A DNA stretch of 64,000 nucleotides from an uncultured Gammaproteobacteria bacterium (GTDB lineage: Bacteria; Pseudomonadota; Gammaproteobacteria; GCA-002705445; GCA-002716945), in NCBI GenBank assembly GCA_902521725.1, contig CABYTF010000001.1, positions 186,001 to 250,000 on the forward strand, written 5' to 3'. A program made the position numbers and the translations under genes. The notes below the pieces were generated by a model, which was not told where the DNA came from, searched no databases, and saw nothing but the letters and a program-made list of their open reading frames with translations. Shown in pieces: positions 1-10,137 of the stretch. Position 1 is the first letter of the stretch. The number at the start of each line of letters is the position of its first letter.

Positions 1-1
1 C

Positions 2-442
2 GTTGCTATCGACATGATTTTTGAAGAAGGCCTAGAAAATATATGGAAAAGACACTATCGATTAGCGGAAGGAACAAGGCGAGCGATTACAGAAGGCTGG
101 GGATTAAATCTCTGCGCGAAAGAAGAGAAGTGGTATTCTGATACAGTGTCGGCGATAGTTGTCCCTGAGGGATTTGATGCGTCAAAAGTAATAAGTACCG
201 CATTTAACAAATACAATCTTGCGCTTGGAGCGGGTCTATCGAAAGTTGCAGGTAAAGTATTCAGAATCGGTCATCTGGGCGATTTAAATGAATGTATGCT
301 TTTCGGTGCTATTTCTGGGGCTGAGATGGCGATGTTAGATAATGGTATAAAAGTTGAGCCCGGAAGTGGAGCAGCTGCAGCGTCTAAATATTGGTCTCAA
401 AATGTAAGTGGCGAGCTCAAGTCCAAATCAGTGGCTAAATAA
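2..442 (+). CDS. sgaA: Serine-glyoxylate aminotransferase, C-terminal part
   Basis: The reading frame is open from the window edge, so the start and the PLP-lysine region lie outside. The visible 146 residues match the C-terminal domain of class V PLP aminotransferases of the serine/alanine-glyoxylate family, with RLAEGTRRAI, a variable substrate domain and the conserved KVFRIGHLGDLNE segment, whose arginine binds the substrate carboxylate in this family. The expected reaction is serine plus glyoxylate to hydroxypyruvate plus glycine. Its TAA shares one base with the ATG of the hydroxypyruvate reductase, so the two are translationally coupled. Function is inferred from family resemblance and from the two downstream genes, which continue the same pathway. 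Confidence 0.88.
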   Translation, partial: VAIDMIFEEGLENIWKRHYRLAEGTRRAITEGWGLNLCAKEEKWYSDTVSAIVVPEGFDASKVISTAFNKYNLALGAGLSKVAGKVFRIGHLGDLNECMLFGAISGAEMAMLDNGIKVEPGSGAAAASKYWSQNVSGELKSKSVAK

Positions 443-1413
443 TGGCTAAACCAAGAGCGATAGTAACGAGAAGGTGGCCATCTGCTAATGAGGAGAGACT
501 CAAGCAGAATTTTGATGTTGTATTCAATGAATCAGATGTGCCGTTTACAGGAGATCAACTCAAGGATTCTCTTAAAAACTGCGATGTTTTCATGCCAACT
601 GTAACTGACAAGGTTACAAGGGATGTCTTAAGTGTAGAGGGTAGAACAGCAAATATGATCGCTAACTTTGGTGTTGGATTCAATCACATTGATATTGATG
701 CCGCAAAAGAACTAGGAATAACTGTCTCTAATACACCATCTGTCTTAACGGATTGTACTGCAGACATTGCGATGTCGCTGTTGTTGATGGTTGCAAGAAG
801 AGTTGGCGAAGGCGAAAGAGAACTCAGATCAGATAATTGGACTGGCTGGCGACCTACACATCTTCTTGGCACAAAAGTAACTGGTAAAAAATTAGGAATT
901 ATTGGATTCGGGAGGATCGGACAAGCTGTCGCTCAGAGAGCTAAATTTGGTTTCAATATGGATATACTTTATTGGGATCCGTATGATCTACCTGAAGAAG
1001 TTGTATCAAAATACAACGCCACTAAGTTAGATACAATTGAGGACATATGCAAAGAATCTGATTTTGTATCAGTAAACTGCCCTGCGACTAAGGAGACATT
1101 TCACCTAATGAACGAGGAGAGATTTAAACTAATGAAGCCAACTGCGTTTGTAATAAACACAGCTAGGGGCGACATCATAGATGAAAAAGCATTGTTAAAG
1201 GCTCTAGCTGATAAGGAGATTGCTGGTGCAGGACTTGATGTATTTGAAACCGAACCTAATATTCCAAGTGAGTTGAAGACACTTGAAAATGTTGTGTCTT
1301 ATCCACATCTTGGAAGCGCGACAATCGAGACAAGAATAGCAATGGGTGATACTGCAATTGATAATGCTCTTGCATTCTTTGAAGGAAAAGACTTGCCAAA
1401 CAAAGTCGTCTGA
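442..1413 (+). CDS. hprA: Hydroxypyruvate/glyoxylate reductase (D-2-hydroxyacid dehydrogenase)
   Basis: This 323-residue NAD(P)-dependent 2-hydroxyacid dehydrogenase has the Rossmann motif GFGRIG at 155-160. The usual catalytic residues of the family are visible: Arg242 in NTARGDIID, Glu271 in ETEP and His289 in PHLGSAT. Full length and no gaps. Between a serine-glyoxylate aminotransferase and a glycerate kinase, its likely job is reduction of hydroxypyruvate to D-glycerate; glyoxylate reduction is a common side activity. The start is set by overlap with the upstream stop (TAATG). Coenzyme preference cannot be read with certainty. Confidence 0.92.
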   Translation: MAKPRAIVTRRWPSANEERLKQNFDVVFNESDVPFTGDQLKDSLKNCDVFMPTVTDKVTRDVLSVEGRTANMIANFGVGFNHIDIDAAKELGITVSNTPSVLTDCTADIAMSLLLMVARRVGEGERELRSDNWTGWRPTHLLGTKVTGKKLGIIGFGRIGQAVAQRAKFGFNMDILYWDPYDLPEEVVSKYNATKLDTIEDICKESDFVSVNCPATKETFHLMNEERFKLMKPTAFVINTARGDIIDEKALLKALADKEIAGAGLDVFETEPNIPSELKTLENVVSYPHLGSATIETRIAMGDTAIDNALAFFEGKDLPNKVV

Positions 1414-1424
1414 GTATTTTTTAG

Positions 1425-2711
1425 ATGACACTCAGAGATATTGCACACTCCTTGTTTGCAGAGGCGATAGCAACACAAAGTCCGTCATCTATAGTCTATG
1501 AATCTTCAAAAAAATACGATACACACTTTGACGATGCGACTAGAATTTTTCCTGTAGCAGTCGGCAAAGCATCTGTTGAAATGATGAGTGGACTTCTTGA
1601 TTACCTCAACGAAAATTATCCATCCAAGATATACAAAAAACCTATAGTTGTTAGCAATCCCCAAGAGATGATATCAACACATGACTTCAAACATATTGTA
1701 TCATCTCATCCTACTCCGGATGACAGTAGTCTAAAAGCATCTAGGGTCGTGCTCGATTATATAGATCAATCTTCCGAAAGTGATTTAGCTATCTTTCTCA
1801 TTAGTGGCGGAGGATCTTCATTATTATCTCTACCAGCAGATGGAATTTCTCTAGACGACAAAATCAAATTAACACAATTACTGTTAGCATCAGGTTGCAA
1901 TATAAATGACATTAATACGGTCAGAAAGCATGTTTCTAAGATAAAAGGAGGTAGATTAAACTCTGCTGCATTGCCCAGTAGATCTATTTCCTTACTTATT
2001 TCAGATGTTATTAATGATGATTTGAGCTCAATTGCTAGTGGTCCAACAGTTGCTGATGAAACAACATTTCATGATGCCGTTAATGTTCTTAACAAATATA
2101 ATATTTTCGAAAAATCTCCCGAATCTATTCAGAATCATCTCAAAAAAGGAGTAAACAACAGCTCTATGGAAACGCCTAAAGAATTTGACAATAACATCAT
2201 TGAAATTATCAGTAGTAACATTGTCTTTCGCAAAACACTAGCTGATCTTGCCAAAGCAAAAAATTTTAATGTAGTGAGTCTTGAAGAAACTTATGAGGGT
2301 CTAGCAATCGATGATGCAGAACGCTTATATGATAAAGTTACTAATATCAATAAACCTAATACAATTATTATTTCCGGTGGAGAAACTCTTGTAAACCTAA
2401 CCGGCAGCGGACTAGGCGGAAGGAATCAAGAGTTCGCATTGTCATTCCTAAGAAAATACGTTAAAGAAAACTCAAAACGAGAACTGTGCTTGTACTCAGT
2501 TGGGACTGATGGTATCGATGGCCCCACAGATGCAGCTGGTGCGATCGTTGATTCTGATACCATTAGAGAATATCAGTCAAGTGATTTAAATCTTGAATCC
2601 TTTCTGAGTAACAATGATTCATATAATTTTTTTAGAAAATTAAATTCACTTATTAAGACAGGCGCAACTGGGACTAATATTGCTGACATACAAATTACCG
2701 TTATTAAGTAG
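1425..2711 (+). CDS. gckA: Glycerate 2-kinase (MOFRL family)
   Basis: A 428-residue kinase of the glycerate 2-kinase/MOFRL family. It has the nucleotide-binding-like SGGGSS at 127-132, a conserved lysine in VAVGKAS (residue 48), and the C-terminal MOFRL block with SGGETLVNLTGSG and GTDGIDGPTDAAGA. Members convert D-glycerate to 2-phosphoglycerate, which would feed the product of the preceding reductase into lower glycolysis or gluconeogenesis. It starts 11 bases after the reductase stop, with no strong Shine-Dalgarno, so it is probably the last gene of the three-gene unit. Its 3' end overlaps the convergent hemL by 8 bases. It is unrelated to the GarK/GlxK type of kinase. Confidence 0.9.
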   Translation: MTLRDIAHSLFAEAIATQSPSSIVYESSKKYDTHFDDATRIFPVAVGKASVEMMSGLLDYLNENYPSKIYKKPIVVSNPQEMISTHDFKHIVSSHPTPDDSSLKASRVVLDYIDQSSESDLAIFLISGGGSSLLSLPADGISLDDKIKLTQLLLASGCNINDINTVRKHVSKIKGGRLNSAALPSRSISLLISDVINDDLSSIASGPTVADETTFHDAVNVLNKYNIFEKSPESIQNHLKKGVNNSSMETPKEFDNNIIEIISSNIVFRKTLADLAKAKNFNVVSLEETYEGLAIDDAERLYDKVTNINKPNTIIISGGETLVNLTGSGLGGRNQEFALSFLRKYVKENSKRELCLYSVGTDGIDGPTDAAGAIVDSDTIREYQSSDLNLESFLSNNDSYNFFRKLNSLIKTGATGTNIADIQITVIK

Positions 2712-3990
2712 TAAGTTTTATAAATTTATCAAATAACTTGTATACTTTTTCAAAATCTTTTTGTGTATGAGAATCAGATATGAATCCAGCTTCATATGCA
2801 GACGGTGCAAAAAAGACACCATTATCAAGCATATAATTGAAGAAATCATTAAAGGTATGCAGATTAGACTTTTCTATATCTGTTATGTTTTTTGGAATTT
2901 TACTTGTGAAATACAGTCCAAACATTCCACCCTCTGAGTCAGCAGTGAAAGGAAATCTATTTTTGCTTGCTATGTTTATCATTCCATTAACAAATTCTCT
3001 TGTCTTACTACTTAATCTTTTGAAAAATATCTTGTTTGATATGATTTTAAGCGTCTCCAGTCCACAATGCATCGCTAGAGGATTACCAGATAGTGTTCCA
3101 GCTTGATAAATCGGGCCCTCTGGTGCGAGTTCATTCATTATCTTCGCTTTACCACCGAACGCACCGACAGGCAACCCACCACCAATCACTTTACCAAATG
3201 TTGTTAAATCAGGCCTTATTCCATAAATAGCCTGTGCGCCACGAAAGTTTACCCTGAAGCCTGTCATCACTTCATCAAAAATAAGCAACGATTTTTGCTG
3301 AGTGCATAATTTTCTGGCAGTTTGAAGGAACTTCTTAGTGGATCTTACAAAGTTCATATTTCCAGCTATTGGCTCGACGATTACACATGCAATCTTATTT
3401 TTATTTTTTTTGAATATCTTCTCTAAAGCTAAATAATCATTATACGGTAGTGATATAGTATCCTGTGAGGAACCTTTTGTTACACCGCTAGAGCTAGGTT
3501 TGCCAAAAGTTGCTGCTCCTGAGCCAGCTTTAACTAGGAAAGCATCCCCATGTCCATGGTAACAACCATTAAATTTTACTATTAGGTCCTTACTAGTAAA
3601 CCCGCGCGCTAATCTGGCGGCACTCATTGTAGCTTCGGTGCCAGAGTTAACCATTCTAATTTTTTCGACTGATGGAATATTAGATATTATAAATTCTGCT
3701 ATTTCTGTCTCGGTAGTATTTGGTGCGCCGTATGTTAAACCATTTTTAGAGACCGTATTAAGTTTTTTTAGTATTCTTTTATCGCTGTGACCTAGTATCA
3801 TTGCGCCCCATGAACCAATAAAGTCAACATAAGAGTTATTGTCTATATCAATGATTTTTGAACCTATGGATTTCTTCACAATGAATGGGGTTCCAGAGAC
3901 AGCTGAGAATGATCGAACAGGTGAATTAACACCACCAGGTATCATTTTTTTTGTTTTATTGAATAGTTTGCGAGATTTAACTCTTTGCAT
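2704..3990 (-). CDS. hemL: Glutamate-1-semialdehyde 2,1-aminomutase
   Basis: This PLP enzyme converts glutamate-1-semialdehyde to 5-aminolevulinate, the C5 route to haem. It has 428 residues, the normal length. Class III aminotransferase signatures are intact: NSGTEA at 115-120, FDEVMTGFR from 238 with the PLP-binding Asp239, and the Schiff-base lysine K267 in TTFGKVIGGG. It lies downstream of thiE on the same strand, and the thiE stop region overlaps its start by 14 bases, suggesting cotranscription. A ferrochelatase gene, the end of the same pathway, is found at 40.4 kb. Confidence 0.97.
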   Translation of the reverse strand: MQRVKSRKLFNKTKKMIPGGVNSPVRSFSAVSGTPFIVKKSIGSKIIDIDNNSYVDFIGSWGAMILGHSDKRILKKLNTVSKNGLTYGAPNTTETEIAEFIISNIPSVEKIRMVNSGTEATMSAARLARGFTSKDLIVKFNGCYHGHGDAFLVKAGSGAATFGKPSSSGVTKGSSQDTISLPYNDYLALEKIFKKNKNKIACVIVEPIAGNMNFVRSTKKFLQTARKLCTQQKSLLIFDEVMTGFRVNFRGAQAIYGIRPDLTTFGKVIGGGLPVGAFGGKAKIMNELAPEGPIYQAGTLSGNPLAMHCGLETLKIISNKIFFKRLSSKTREFVNGMINIASKNRFPFTADSEGGMFGLYFTSKIPKNITDIEKSNLHTFNDFFNYMLDNGVFFAPSAYEAGFISDSHTQKDFEKVYKLFDKFIKLTT

Positions 3991-4618
3991 CTATTATTTC
4001 CTGAAATTTTTTTATTGTTTCTTTTATTTTATCTTTATCTTGATTAAATATACCATTACTGATGGCAATCATATCAGGACGATATTTCATCGCTGATTCA
4101 ATATTACTCATATCTAACCCACCTATTATACACATTGGAAGATCATTGTTATTGCAATATTTGCTTATTGTCTCATGAGTTAACTCTTCGGCATTAGTCT
4201 TGGTAAGACTTTTAGCAAAAGCACCAATTGAATAATATGAAATACCATTTTCTTTTAATTGATTTAAATCAATAATTTCTCCACCGCAAGAAAAACCAAT
4301 TAATCTATCTGAGCCGATAACGCTCTTTATTAATTTAATAGGTAAATCTCTCTTCCCTATATGGATTCCCGATCCATCATACAAGCTTGCAAGATTATAA
4401 TCGTTGTTTATCATCAACTGGACATCAAAATTTACACAATATTTATATATTTCACCTAATAAATATCTTTTCTTTCGCATTGAAAAATATGGTGATCTAA
4501 ATTGAAAAATATTTATGCCACTTGAAATAGCATTAAAGCATTTCTCAAGGTAATCATCATCTGACTTAATATAGTGTGGTGATATTGGATATATTCCTGA
4601 TAATTTTAATTTATTCAT
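3977..4618 (-). CDS. thiE: Thiamine-phosphate synthase
   Basis: A 213-residue TIM-barrel protein of the ThiE family, which couples HMP-pyrophosphate with thiazole phosphate to give thiamine phosphate. Recognisable elements are INIFQFRSPY near the N-terminus, LMINNDYNLA, the GIHIGKRDLP loop (family HLGQxDLP), a phosphate loop SIGAFAKSLTKTNAEE and a C-terminal CIIGGLDMSNI. The sequence is divergent from enteric ThiE, and the usual histidine after IGFS is replaced (FSCGG), so assignment rests on the whole pattern. It overlaps hemL; a thiE-hemL pair is a common gammaproteobacterial arrangement. No thiD is adjacent, and the 51-base gap upstream is too short for a TPP riboswitch. Confidence 0.82.
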   Translation of the reverse strand: MNKLKLSGIYPISPHYIKSDDDYLEKCFNAISSGINIFQFRSPYFSMRKKRYLLGEIYKYCVNFDVQLMINNDYNLASLYDGSGIHIGKRDLPIKLIKSVIGSDRLIGFSCGGEIIDLNQLKENGISYYSIGAFAKSLTKTNAEELTHETISKYCNNNDLPMCIIGGLDMSNIESAMKYRPDMIAISNGIFNQDKDKIKETIKKFQEIIDAKS

Positions 4619-4669
4619 TTTATCTTTATATTGATTAATTATAGCTAAGAAGTTAATCTTTACGAACTC

Positions 4670-4837
4670 ATGAAGAAGTATCTTTGTTTAATATGTGGCC
4701 TTATCTACGATGAAGAAAAAGGATGGCCCGAGGATGACATTCAGCCAGGGACAAAATGGGAGGATGTTCCTGATACTTGGATGTGCCCTGACTGTGGTGC
4801 AACCAAATCAGACTTTGACATGATTGAAATTACATAG
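4670..4837 (+). CDS. Rubredoxin
   Basis: A short gene of 55 residues starting ATG at 4670 and ending TAG at 4837. The protein has two CxxC knuckles, C6-L-I-C9 and C39-P-D-C42, and the rubredoxin body [17 protein letters not shown]. The four cysteines would bind one iron, making a small cytoplasmic electron carrier. It is divergent from thiE and followed three bases later by the MATE gene, so it may be cotranscribed with the exporter. The redox partner is not identifiable here. Length and spacing of all four ligands are typical, so identification is firm although function is general. Confidence 0.95.
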   Translation: MKKYLCLICGLIYDEEKGWPEDDIQPGTKWEDVPDTWMCPDCGATKSDFDMIEIT

Positions 4838-4840
4838 CAT

Positions 4841-6163
4841 ATGTTTACAACTGCCACTGACAGGCAAATACTAAAAATAGCTCTTCCATTAATATTTTCA
4901 AATTTATCAGTTCCTCTTGTAGGTTTTGTTGATAATGCAGTATTGGGCCACTTAAGTAGCCCCGTGTATCTCGCCTCCGCAGGATTGGGTGCAATCATTA
5001 TGAGCTATGTCCTGTTTAGTTTTGGATTTATTAAATCTACAACTACAGGCTTTATTTCACAAATCGATCATCTGAATCATCTAAAAAGTGTCAGAAGTAT
5101 TTATCAAGTATTTATTATTACAGCTCTGATATCTATTATCTTACTTCTGTCGAAAGATTTTCTAATAATTACATCCCTTAATATTATGGGTGAAGAGGGA
5201 GTAATAAATAGCAATGCATCCACCTATCTTGATATTAGGTTTTGGTCAATACCAGCTGTTTTTATAAGAGATATTTTTATAGGTTATTTAATTGGTATAA
5301 AGAAAGTTTCATATGCCATGAGAATAATTATTTCTATAAACTTACTAAATATAGTCTTAGATTATATATTTGTTTTTGTTTTCTCAATGACTATTGAAGG
5401 TGTAGCATATGCCTCGCTGATAGCTGAATCATCTATTTATGTCTATGTAGCATCTTTTTTAATAAAAAATAATGAATTTCTTAACAAATCGGTTTTTATA
5501 GAATCTTTTGTAGAATTATCTCACCTTAAAAACAAACTTATTGTAAATGGCAACATGTTCATTAGATCAATTATATTAATGACTTGTTTTGCAAGTTTTA
5601 TGAGTTTAAGCGCTAATTACGGTGAGGTAGTACTAGCTGCAAACACTATTTTGTTGAACTTCTTTTTTATATTTTCCTATGGTATTGACGCTTTTGCGCA
5701 TGCCAGTGAGGTTCTTATTGGTAATTCTGTTGGTGAAAGAAACTCCTCCAAGTACGACCAAGTTGTAAAATCAAGTTTCAAGTTTGTCTATAGCATACTG
5801 ACATTATTCCTAGTAATATTCTTGTTCTTTTCAACTAATATTATTAATTTGATTACAGACCATAGCGATGTGATAACAGTTGTGAAAGAAAATATTATCT
5901 TCCTTTTCTTAGTTGTTATATTTGGTTCGATCGCATTTTGTATTGATGGAATTCTTATTGGAGCTCTTCAGCACATACAAATGAGAAATATAATGATCTT
6001 GTCAGGGCTGAGTTATGCGTTGAGTATACTTCTCATTGGACAAGAGACATATATTACAATTTGGTATGCTTTCATTATCTTTTTTAGTACAAGAAGTATT
6101 CTTCTATTTCTCTCACTGAGGGGGGTGAGAAAATCAATATTTGGTCTAAAGAACTATGTCTGA
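4841..6163 (+). CDS. MATE family (DinF-like) multidrug/Na+ antiporter
   Basis: A 440-residue polytopic inner-membrane protein with about twelve hydrophobic segments in two homologous halves. The N-terminus has the MATE/DinF pattern: IALPLIFSNLSVPLVGFVDN followed by AVLGHLS. Family members export cationic compounds in exchange for Na+ or H+. The N-terminal aspartate in FVDNAVLG is the residue commonly implicated in coupling. The substrate cannot be predicted. The ATG lies three bases after the rubredoxin stop, so it belongs to the same transcript. Confidence 0.9.
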   Translation: MFTTATDRQILKIALPLIFSNLSVPLVGFVDNAVLGHLSSPVYLASAGLGAIIMSYVLFSFGFIKSTTTGFISQIDHLNHLKSVRSIYQVFIITALISIILLLSKDFLIITSLNIMGEEGVINSNASTYLDIRFWSIPAVFIRDIFIGYLIGIKKVSYAMRIIISINLLNIVLDYIFVFVFSMTIEGVAYASLIAESSIYVYVASFLIKNNEFLNKSVFIESFVELSHLKNKLIVNGNMFIRSIILMTCFASFMSLSANYGEVVLAANTILLNFFFIFSYGIDAFAHASEVLIGNSVGERNSSKYDQVVKSSFKFVYSILTLFLVIFLFFSTNIINLITDHSDVITVVKENIIFLFLVVIFGSIAFCIDGILIGALQHIQMRNIMILSGLSYALSILLIGQETYITIWYAFIIFFSTRSILLFLSLRGVRKSIFGLKNYV

Positions 6164-6225
6164 GTGTAATAGTTATGTTATAGTGACCACTTAAATATTA
6201 CTGAAATATTCATACGGAGGGAATT

Positions 6226-6567
6226 ATGGTATTCGGATTATTCAAGAAAAAAGAACCTGTGAAAGTCACAATCAAGGGAACGGGAGAGACTTTTATGTGT
6301 AACCCAGACGAACTGCTTATGAAAGCAGCATTCAGGCAAAAAGTTGATTGGCCACATTCATGCAAAGTTGGAAGTTGTGGGTCTTGCAGAGCTACAATCG
6401 TAGAAGGCGAGGGAAAGTATCCTTCAAGTCCATGTGATCCAACAACACTTCTTCATAAAGAAGAAATGGATAATGGTATGGTCATAGCCTGCCAGTGGGT
6501 TCCAACTACAGATGTAACTGTTGATGTTGAGCTAGGCAAAGAAGGCGATAAAAGAGGAATGGTTTAA
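6226..6567 (+). CDS. Plant-type [2Fe-2S] ferredoxin
   Basis: A 113-residue protein with one ferredoxin fold. The cluster motif reads C46-KVGS-C51-GS-C54, followed by a distant cysteine in IACQWVP, the CxxxxCxxC...C pattern of plant-type 2Fe-2S ferredoxins. It probably supplies electrons to a reductase or oxygenase. The gene has a very strong Shine-Dalgarno, GGAGGG at 6217-6221, five bases before ATG, unlike most genes here, which suggests high expression. It appears to be monocistronic: a 62-base gap separates it from the MATE gene, and its last four bases overlap convergent plsC. The partner enzyme is not in the window. Confidence 0.93.
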   Translation: MVFGLFKKKEPVKVTIKGTGETFMCNPDELLMKAAFRQKVDWPHSCKVGSCGSCRATIVEGEGKYPSSPCDPTTLLHKEEMDNGMVIACQWVPTTDVTVDVELGKEGDKRGMV

Positions 6568-7322
6568 GAATTCAAATTATCCAGAGCATGATTTATTTTA
6601 TCTGCTAGGACATTTGTTATTGTCTCATTTTTATAGTCTCGTGTAGATACTTTATCCAGAAATATTAGTATCACATGAGACCTTCTTCTCATTAGAAATT
6701 TTAAATATAGACTGAACATTTCACCTTTTAGACTTTTATCCGAAATAATCTCAGAGTAATTGTTATTAATTGGATATTCTGTGGGGTATCTAATTGCGAT
6801 TGGTTGGATATATAATTCTTTATTTTCGATTGATTTGAATAGCTTATAGTGGAACTTTCTCACTCTTTTACCATTCCCTATCTTTCCCTCAGGAAAAAAA
6901 ACAATTTTATTTTGAAGTTTAAATCTTTCCTCCATTTCATAAATCATTTTTGTTGATTCCACATTATCACCTCTTTTAATGAATAGAGTTCCTGTTTTTG
7001 AGGCCAGCCTACCAATTACTGGCCATGAGGAAATTTCTTCTTTAGCAATAAAATTTACTGGTAAAAGATTGTTGATAATAATAATATCTAAATACGTTAC
7101 ATGATTTGATACAAATAAATTAGCAGATTGATCTGGTATTCCTCTTATGTCAACTTTTATACCTAATATACTTGATAGGATATTCATCCATAGCATCATT
7201 ATTTTGTAGTGCGAACTTTTAAAGTTTTTTGACTCCTTAGGAAAAAAAAGTATTGTAAATAAGCCGACAAGTATATGAACTACAAGAATGGGTAATCTTA
7301 AAAGTAATAGTATTATAGACAT
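6564..7322 (-). CDS. plsC: 1-acyl-sn-glycerol-3-phosphate acyltransferase
   Basis: A 252-residue PlsC-like acyltransferase. Motif I NHVTYLD (family NHxxxxD) carries the catalytic histidine and aspartate, and motif III FFPEGKIG is the FPEG substrate-binding loop. An N-terminal hydrophobic stretch (about residues 1-27) anchors it to the inner membrane. The expected role is acylation of lysophosphatidate in phospholipid synthesis; a role on other lyso-lipids such as ornithine lipids cannot be excluded from motifs alone. It follows the DUF255 gene after six bases on the same strand. Confidence 0.9.
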   Translation of the reverse strand: MSIILLLLRLPILVVHILVGLFTILFFPKESKNFKSSHYKIMMLWMNILSSILGIKVDIRGIPDQSANLFVSNHVTYLDIIIINNLLPVNFIAKEEISSWPVIGRLASKTGTLFIKRGDNVESTKMIYEMEERFKLQNKIVFFPEGKIGNGKRVRKFHYKLFKSIENKELYIQPIAIRYPTEYPINNNYSEIISDKSLKGEMFSLYLKFLMRRRSHVILIFLDKVSTRDYKNETITNVLADKINHALDNLNS

Positions 7323-7328
7323 CTTTAA

Positions 7329-9326
7329 TTAAGTCTTTAAAGCATCTATGAAATCTTCAAAAGACAACTTTGGTGCTTGGCAAGTCATACCCTTACAGTG
7401 ATAAGATGTAAATTCACCTTTTGATTCCTTATACGCTATGTAGTCTGGGAGATTTTGTAGTTCGTTTTCAATGAATATAATACATCTACCATAGTATTCT
7501 TCTGAGTCAGTAATCTTTTTCCAAGTTTTTTTATTAGTCCTAACTATAATAATCTCCTTCTCTAGATTATCTTCATGGAGAAGATTTATAGCACTGACAC
7601 TAGATGTTAAATTATCATCAATCGATTTATAGATAAAATCTAGTGCTCGATGAGAAGCTTCTATGTATTTTTGATTTCCCGAGATGAATCCCATATACAA
7701 CAATGTATCTGCTGCATAAACAAGTCCAGATGGTACGGAGTCATCACTGATAGATTTTGGACGGTAAAATAATTGTTCGTGTTGGTTCGACGTAAAGAAG
7801 AAACCGCCTTTGTCCTTATCTTCAAAATTGTTCATCAAGTCATCACACACCCTCATGCAGGTATCATAATAATTTTGATTCCATTCTATTGAAAGATAGT
7901 CAATTAAGACTGAGCCAAGCAGCGCATAATCATCTAGATAACCAGGAAAACACGGCTCCTCATTAAAACATGAGTAAATAGTCTCGCTTGATACCATACG
8001 ATTAGTTATGAAATCTAGAGCTTCGTTGATTGCTTTATAAATATCCTCTTCTTTTGTAATTTTGTATAACTTAATGAGTCCTTTTATATATAGACAATTC
8101 CACGATAGTAGAATCTTTTTATCCACACTAGGAAGCACTTTCTGTTTTCTATTAGCAGAAAGTTTCTTAAAGATAGGCATAAACTTTTGCTTATTTTCTT
8201 TGAAATCATTTTCTTTTTTTCTATGAAGATGTAAGTGATGATTTCCTTCAAAGTTAGGTTTATTTAAATCCAAGAGGTATTCATTAAGCAAATCAATTTC
8301 TTCCTTCTCTAATGTTTTTTTAAGTTCGTCATCTGAAAAAATATAGTATTTACCCTCTGAACCCTCCGAGTCAGCATCAATTGTCGAATAAAATACACCC
8401 TCTTCAGATGTCATAAAAATCCTTGCCCAGTTATATATCTCTTTAGCTTTATCAATATAGAGAGAATCTCCAAACTTTACATAACTATCACAAAGGATAC
8501 TCATCATAGGACCATTGTCATATAACATTTTTTCAAAATGCGGAATCATCCAAAGATCGTCAACAGAATATCTGTAGAATCCGCCATCCACATAATCATT
8601 AATACCGCTGGTACACATTCTATCAAGCGTATGTTTTATTTTTTTGCTTTCAAATTTTGTTGAAGAGTTATTAATGCAGAAAGATAACGAAGGGAACTGG
8701 GGAAACTTAGGAGCAGAACCGAAACCTCCATTTATAGTATCAGTAATTGAATCAAGTTGTAATTTAAGTTTATCAACTATATCGTGATTAATTTTTACGG
8801 CTTCTGTCTCTCTCAAGTTCAGTCTTTTGAAAACTTCCAGCACATTAAGATTTTGATTTTTAATATCTTCCTTATTATTTTCATAGAACTCTATCACTCG
8901 TGTGAGGATTTTCTTGAATGACAGCATTCCATATTTATCCTCTTTTGGAAAATATGTTCCTCCAAAAAAAGGAAACTTTTCATGATCCATGAATATTGTC
9001 AGTGGCCAGCCACCATTTTTCCCAGTTATTATAGATTGTGACATTTGGTATATCTTGTCGATATCAGGCCTTTCTTCTCTGTCGACTTTGATATTAATGA
9101 AATTATTATTCAGCATATCTGCGGTTTCTTGGTCTTCGAATGATTCATGGGCCATAACATGACACCAATGACATGCTGAATATCCAATCGATAACATTAT
9201 TGGTTTATTTAATCTCTTTGCCTCTGCAAAGGCCTCATCACCCCAGGGGTACCAGAATACAGGATTATCTGCATGTTGCTTTAGGTAAAGGCTTTTCTCA
9301 CTATCAAGTCTATTTATTTGTTTCAT
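7329..9326 (-). CDS. DUF255 thioredoxin-domain protein (YyaL/SPATA20 family)
   Basis: A 665-residue protein of the DUF255 family. An N-terminal thioredoxin-like domain has the family hallmark [13 protein letters not shown] and a CHWC redox motif at 52-55, followed by [10 protein letters not shown] and GGTYFP. The rest resembles an alpha-hairpin (six-hairpin glycosidase-like) domain, with [20 protein letters not shown]. The biochemical role is not established in bacteria. It lacks a signal peptide, so it is probably cytoplasmic. It heads a two-gene minus-strand unit with plsC and is divergent from lgt. Confidence 0.93.
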   Translation of the reverse strand: MKQINRLDSEKSLYLKQHADNPVFWYPWGDEAFAEAKRLNKPIMLSIGYSACHWCHVMAHESFEDQETADMLNNNFINIKVDREERPDIDKIYQMSQSIITGKNGGWPLTIFMDHEKFPFFGGTYFPKEDKYGMLSFKKILTRVIEFYENNKEDIKNQNLNVLEVFKRLNLRETEAVKINHDIVDKLKLQLDSITDTINGGFGSAPKFPQFPSLSFCINNSSTKFESKKIKHTLDRMCTSGINDYVDGGFYRYSVDDLWMIPHFEKMLYDNGPMMSILCDSYVKFGDSLYIDKAKEIYNWARIFMTSEEGVFYSTIDADSEGSEGKYYIFSDDELKKTLEKEEIDLLNEYLLDLNKPNFEGNHHLHLHRKKENDFKENKQKFMPIFKKLSANRKQKVLPSVDKKILLSWNCLYIKGLIKLYKITKEEDIYKAINEALDFITNRMVSSETIYSCFNEEPCFPGYLDDYALLGSVLIDYLSIEWNQNYYDTCMRVCDDLMNNFEDKDKGGFFFTSNQHEQLFYRPKSISDDSVPSGLVYAADTLLYMGFISGNQKYIEASHRALDFIYKSIDDNLTSSVSAINLLHEDNLEKEIIIVRTNKKTWKKITDSEEYYGRCIIFIENELQNLPDYIAYKESKGEFTSYHCKGMTCQAPKLSFEDFIDALKT

Positions 9327-9363
9327 ATATGTATATTCATACTGCTATAATCTTAAATCATCA

Positions 9364-10137
9364 ATGACATACATTCACAATATCAGTCCTATCATGCTAG
9401 AGGTTTTTGGCATAAAACTATATTGGTATGGCTTCATGTATGCAATTTCCTTCGTTATTATAGACTATTTAATTGTAAGTGCCTCTAAAAACAAAAATAT
9501 AGACTTAGAACCGCTAGCTGCTGAGAAATTGACAATAGTGATATTGTTATTTGCAATAATTGGTGGAAGACTTGGTTACGTAATTTTTTATGACTTGAGC
9601 TATTTCGCCTCAAATATTCAAAAGATATTTTATTTATGGGAGGGTGGAATGTCCTTTCATGGAGGTCTAATTGGAGCTGTTATCGGATCAGTTTATTTTT
9701 CAAGAAAATACCAAACCGATCTTTTGAATCTAACAGACATAATATCTTTATATGCGCCCATTGGTCTTTTTTTTGGAAGATTAGGAAATTTTATAAACTC
9801 TGAACTATATGGATTGCAGACTTCTGGATCATGGGGAGTCATTTTTACAAAAGTTGATGAGTATCCAAGACATCCATCTATGATTTATGAAGCATTTTTA
9901 GAGGGCATAGTATTATTTATTATTTTATCGATTATAAAATCTACAAAACCAGTTCACGGCTTCATAAGCGGTTGTTTTTTATTTTTTTACGGTATATTTA
10001 GATTTACTATAGAGTTCGTTAGAATTCCTGATGCACATATCGGATATATCTATTATGATTGGGTAACGATGGGACATCTCCTGAGCATTCCGATGATTTT
10101 GTTGGGCGTAGTTATTATGTATAGAAAGGTATCATGA
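9364..10137 (+). CDS. lgt: Prolipoprotein diacylglyceryl transferase
   Basis: A 257-residue inner-membrane enzyme that transfers diacylglycerol from phosphatidylglycerol to the lipobox cysteine of prolipoproteins. Seven or so membrane segments are visible. The Lgt signature [13 protein letters not shown] is at 138-150, and the conserved HGG is at 99-101. A TATAAT at 9346-9351 lies 12 bases upstream of the ATG, which would give a very short leader; no convincing -35 box or Shine-Dalgarno is seen. The stop overlaps thyA by four bases (ATGA). The order lgt-thyA-folA is common in gammaproteobacteria. A lipoprotein substrate is encoded at 42.6 kb. Confidence 0.96.
   Translation: MTYIHNISPIMLEVFGIKLYWYGFMYAISFVIIDYLIVSASKNKNIDLEPLAAEKLTIVILLFAIIGGRLGYVIFYDLSYFASNIQKIFYLWEGGMSFHGGLIGAVIGSVYFSRKYQTDLLNLTDIISLYAPIGLFFGRLGNFINSELYGLQTSGSWGVIFTKVDEYPRHPSMIYEAFLEGIVLFIILSIIKSTKPVHGFISGCFLFFYGIFRFTIEFVRIPDAHIGYIYYDWVTMGHLLSIPMILLGVVIMYRKVS

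Noticed and set aside
4619-4669. TPP riboswitch upstream of thiE
   Set aside because: The gap is only 51 bases and lacks the conserved riboswitch core.
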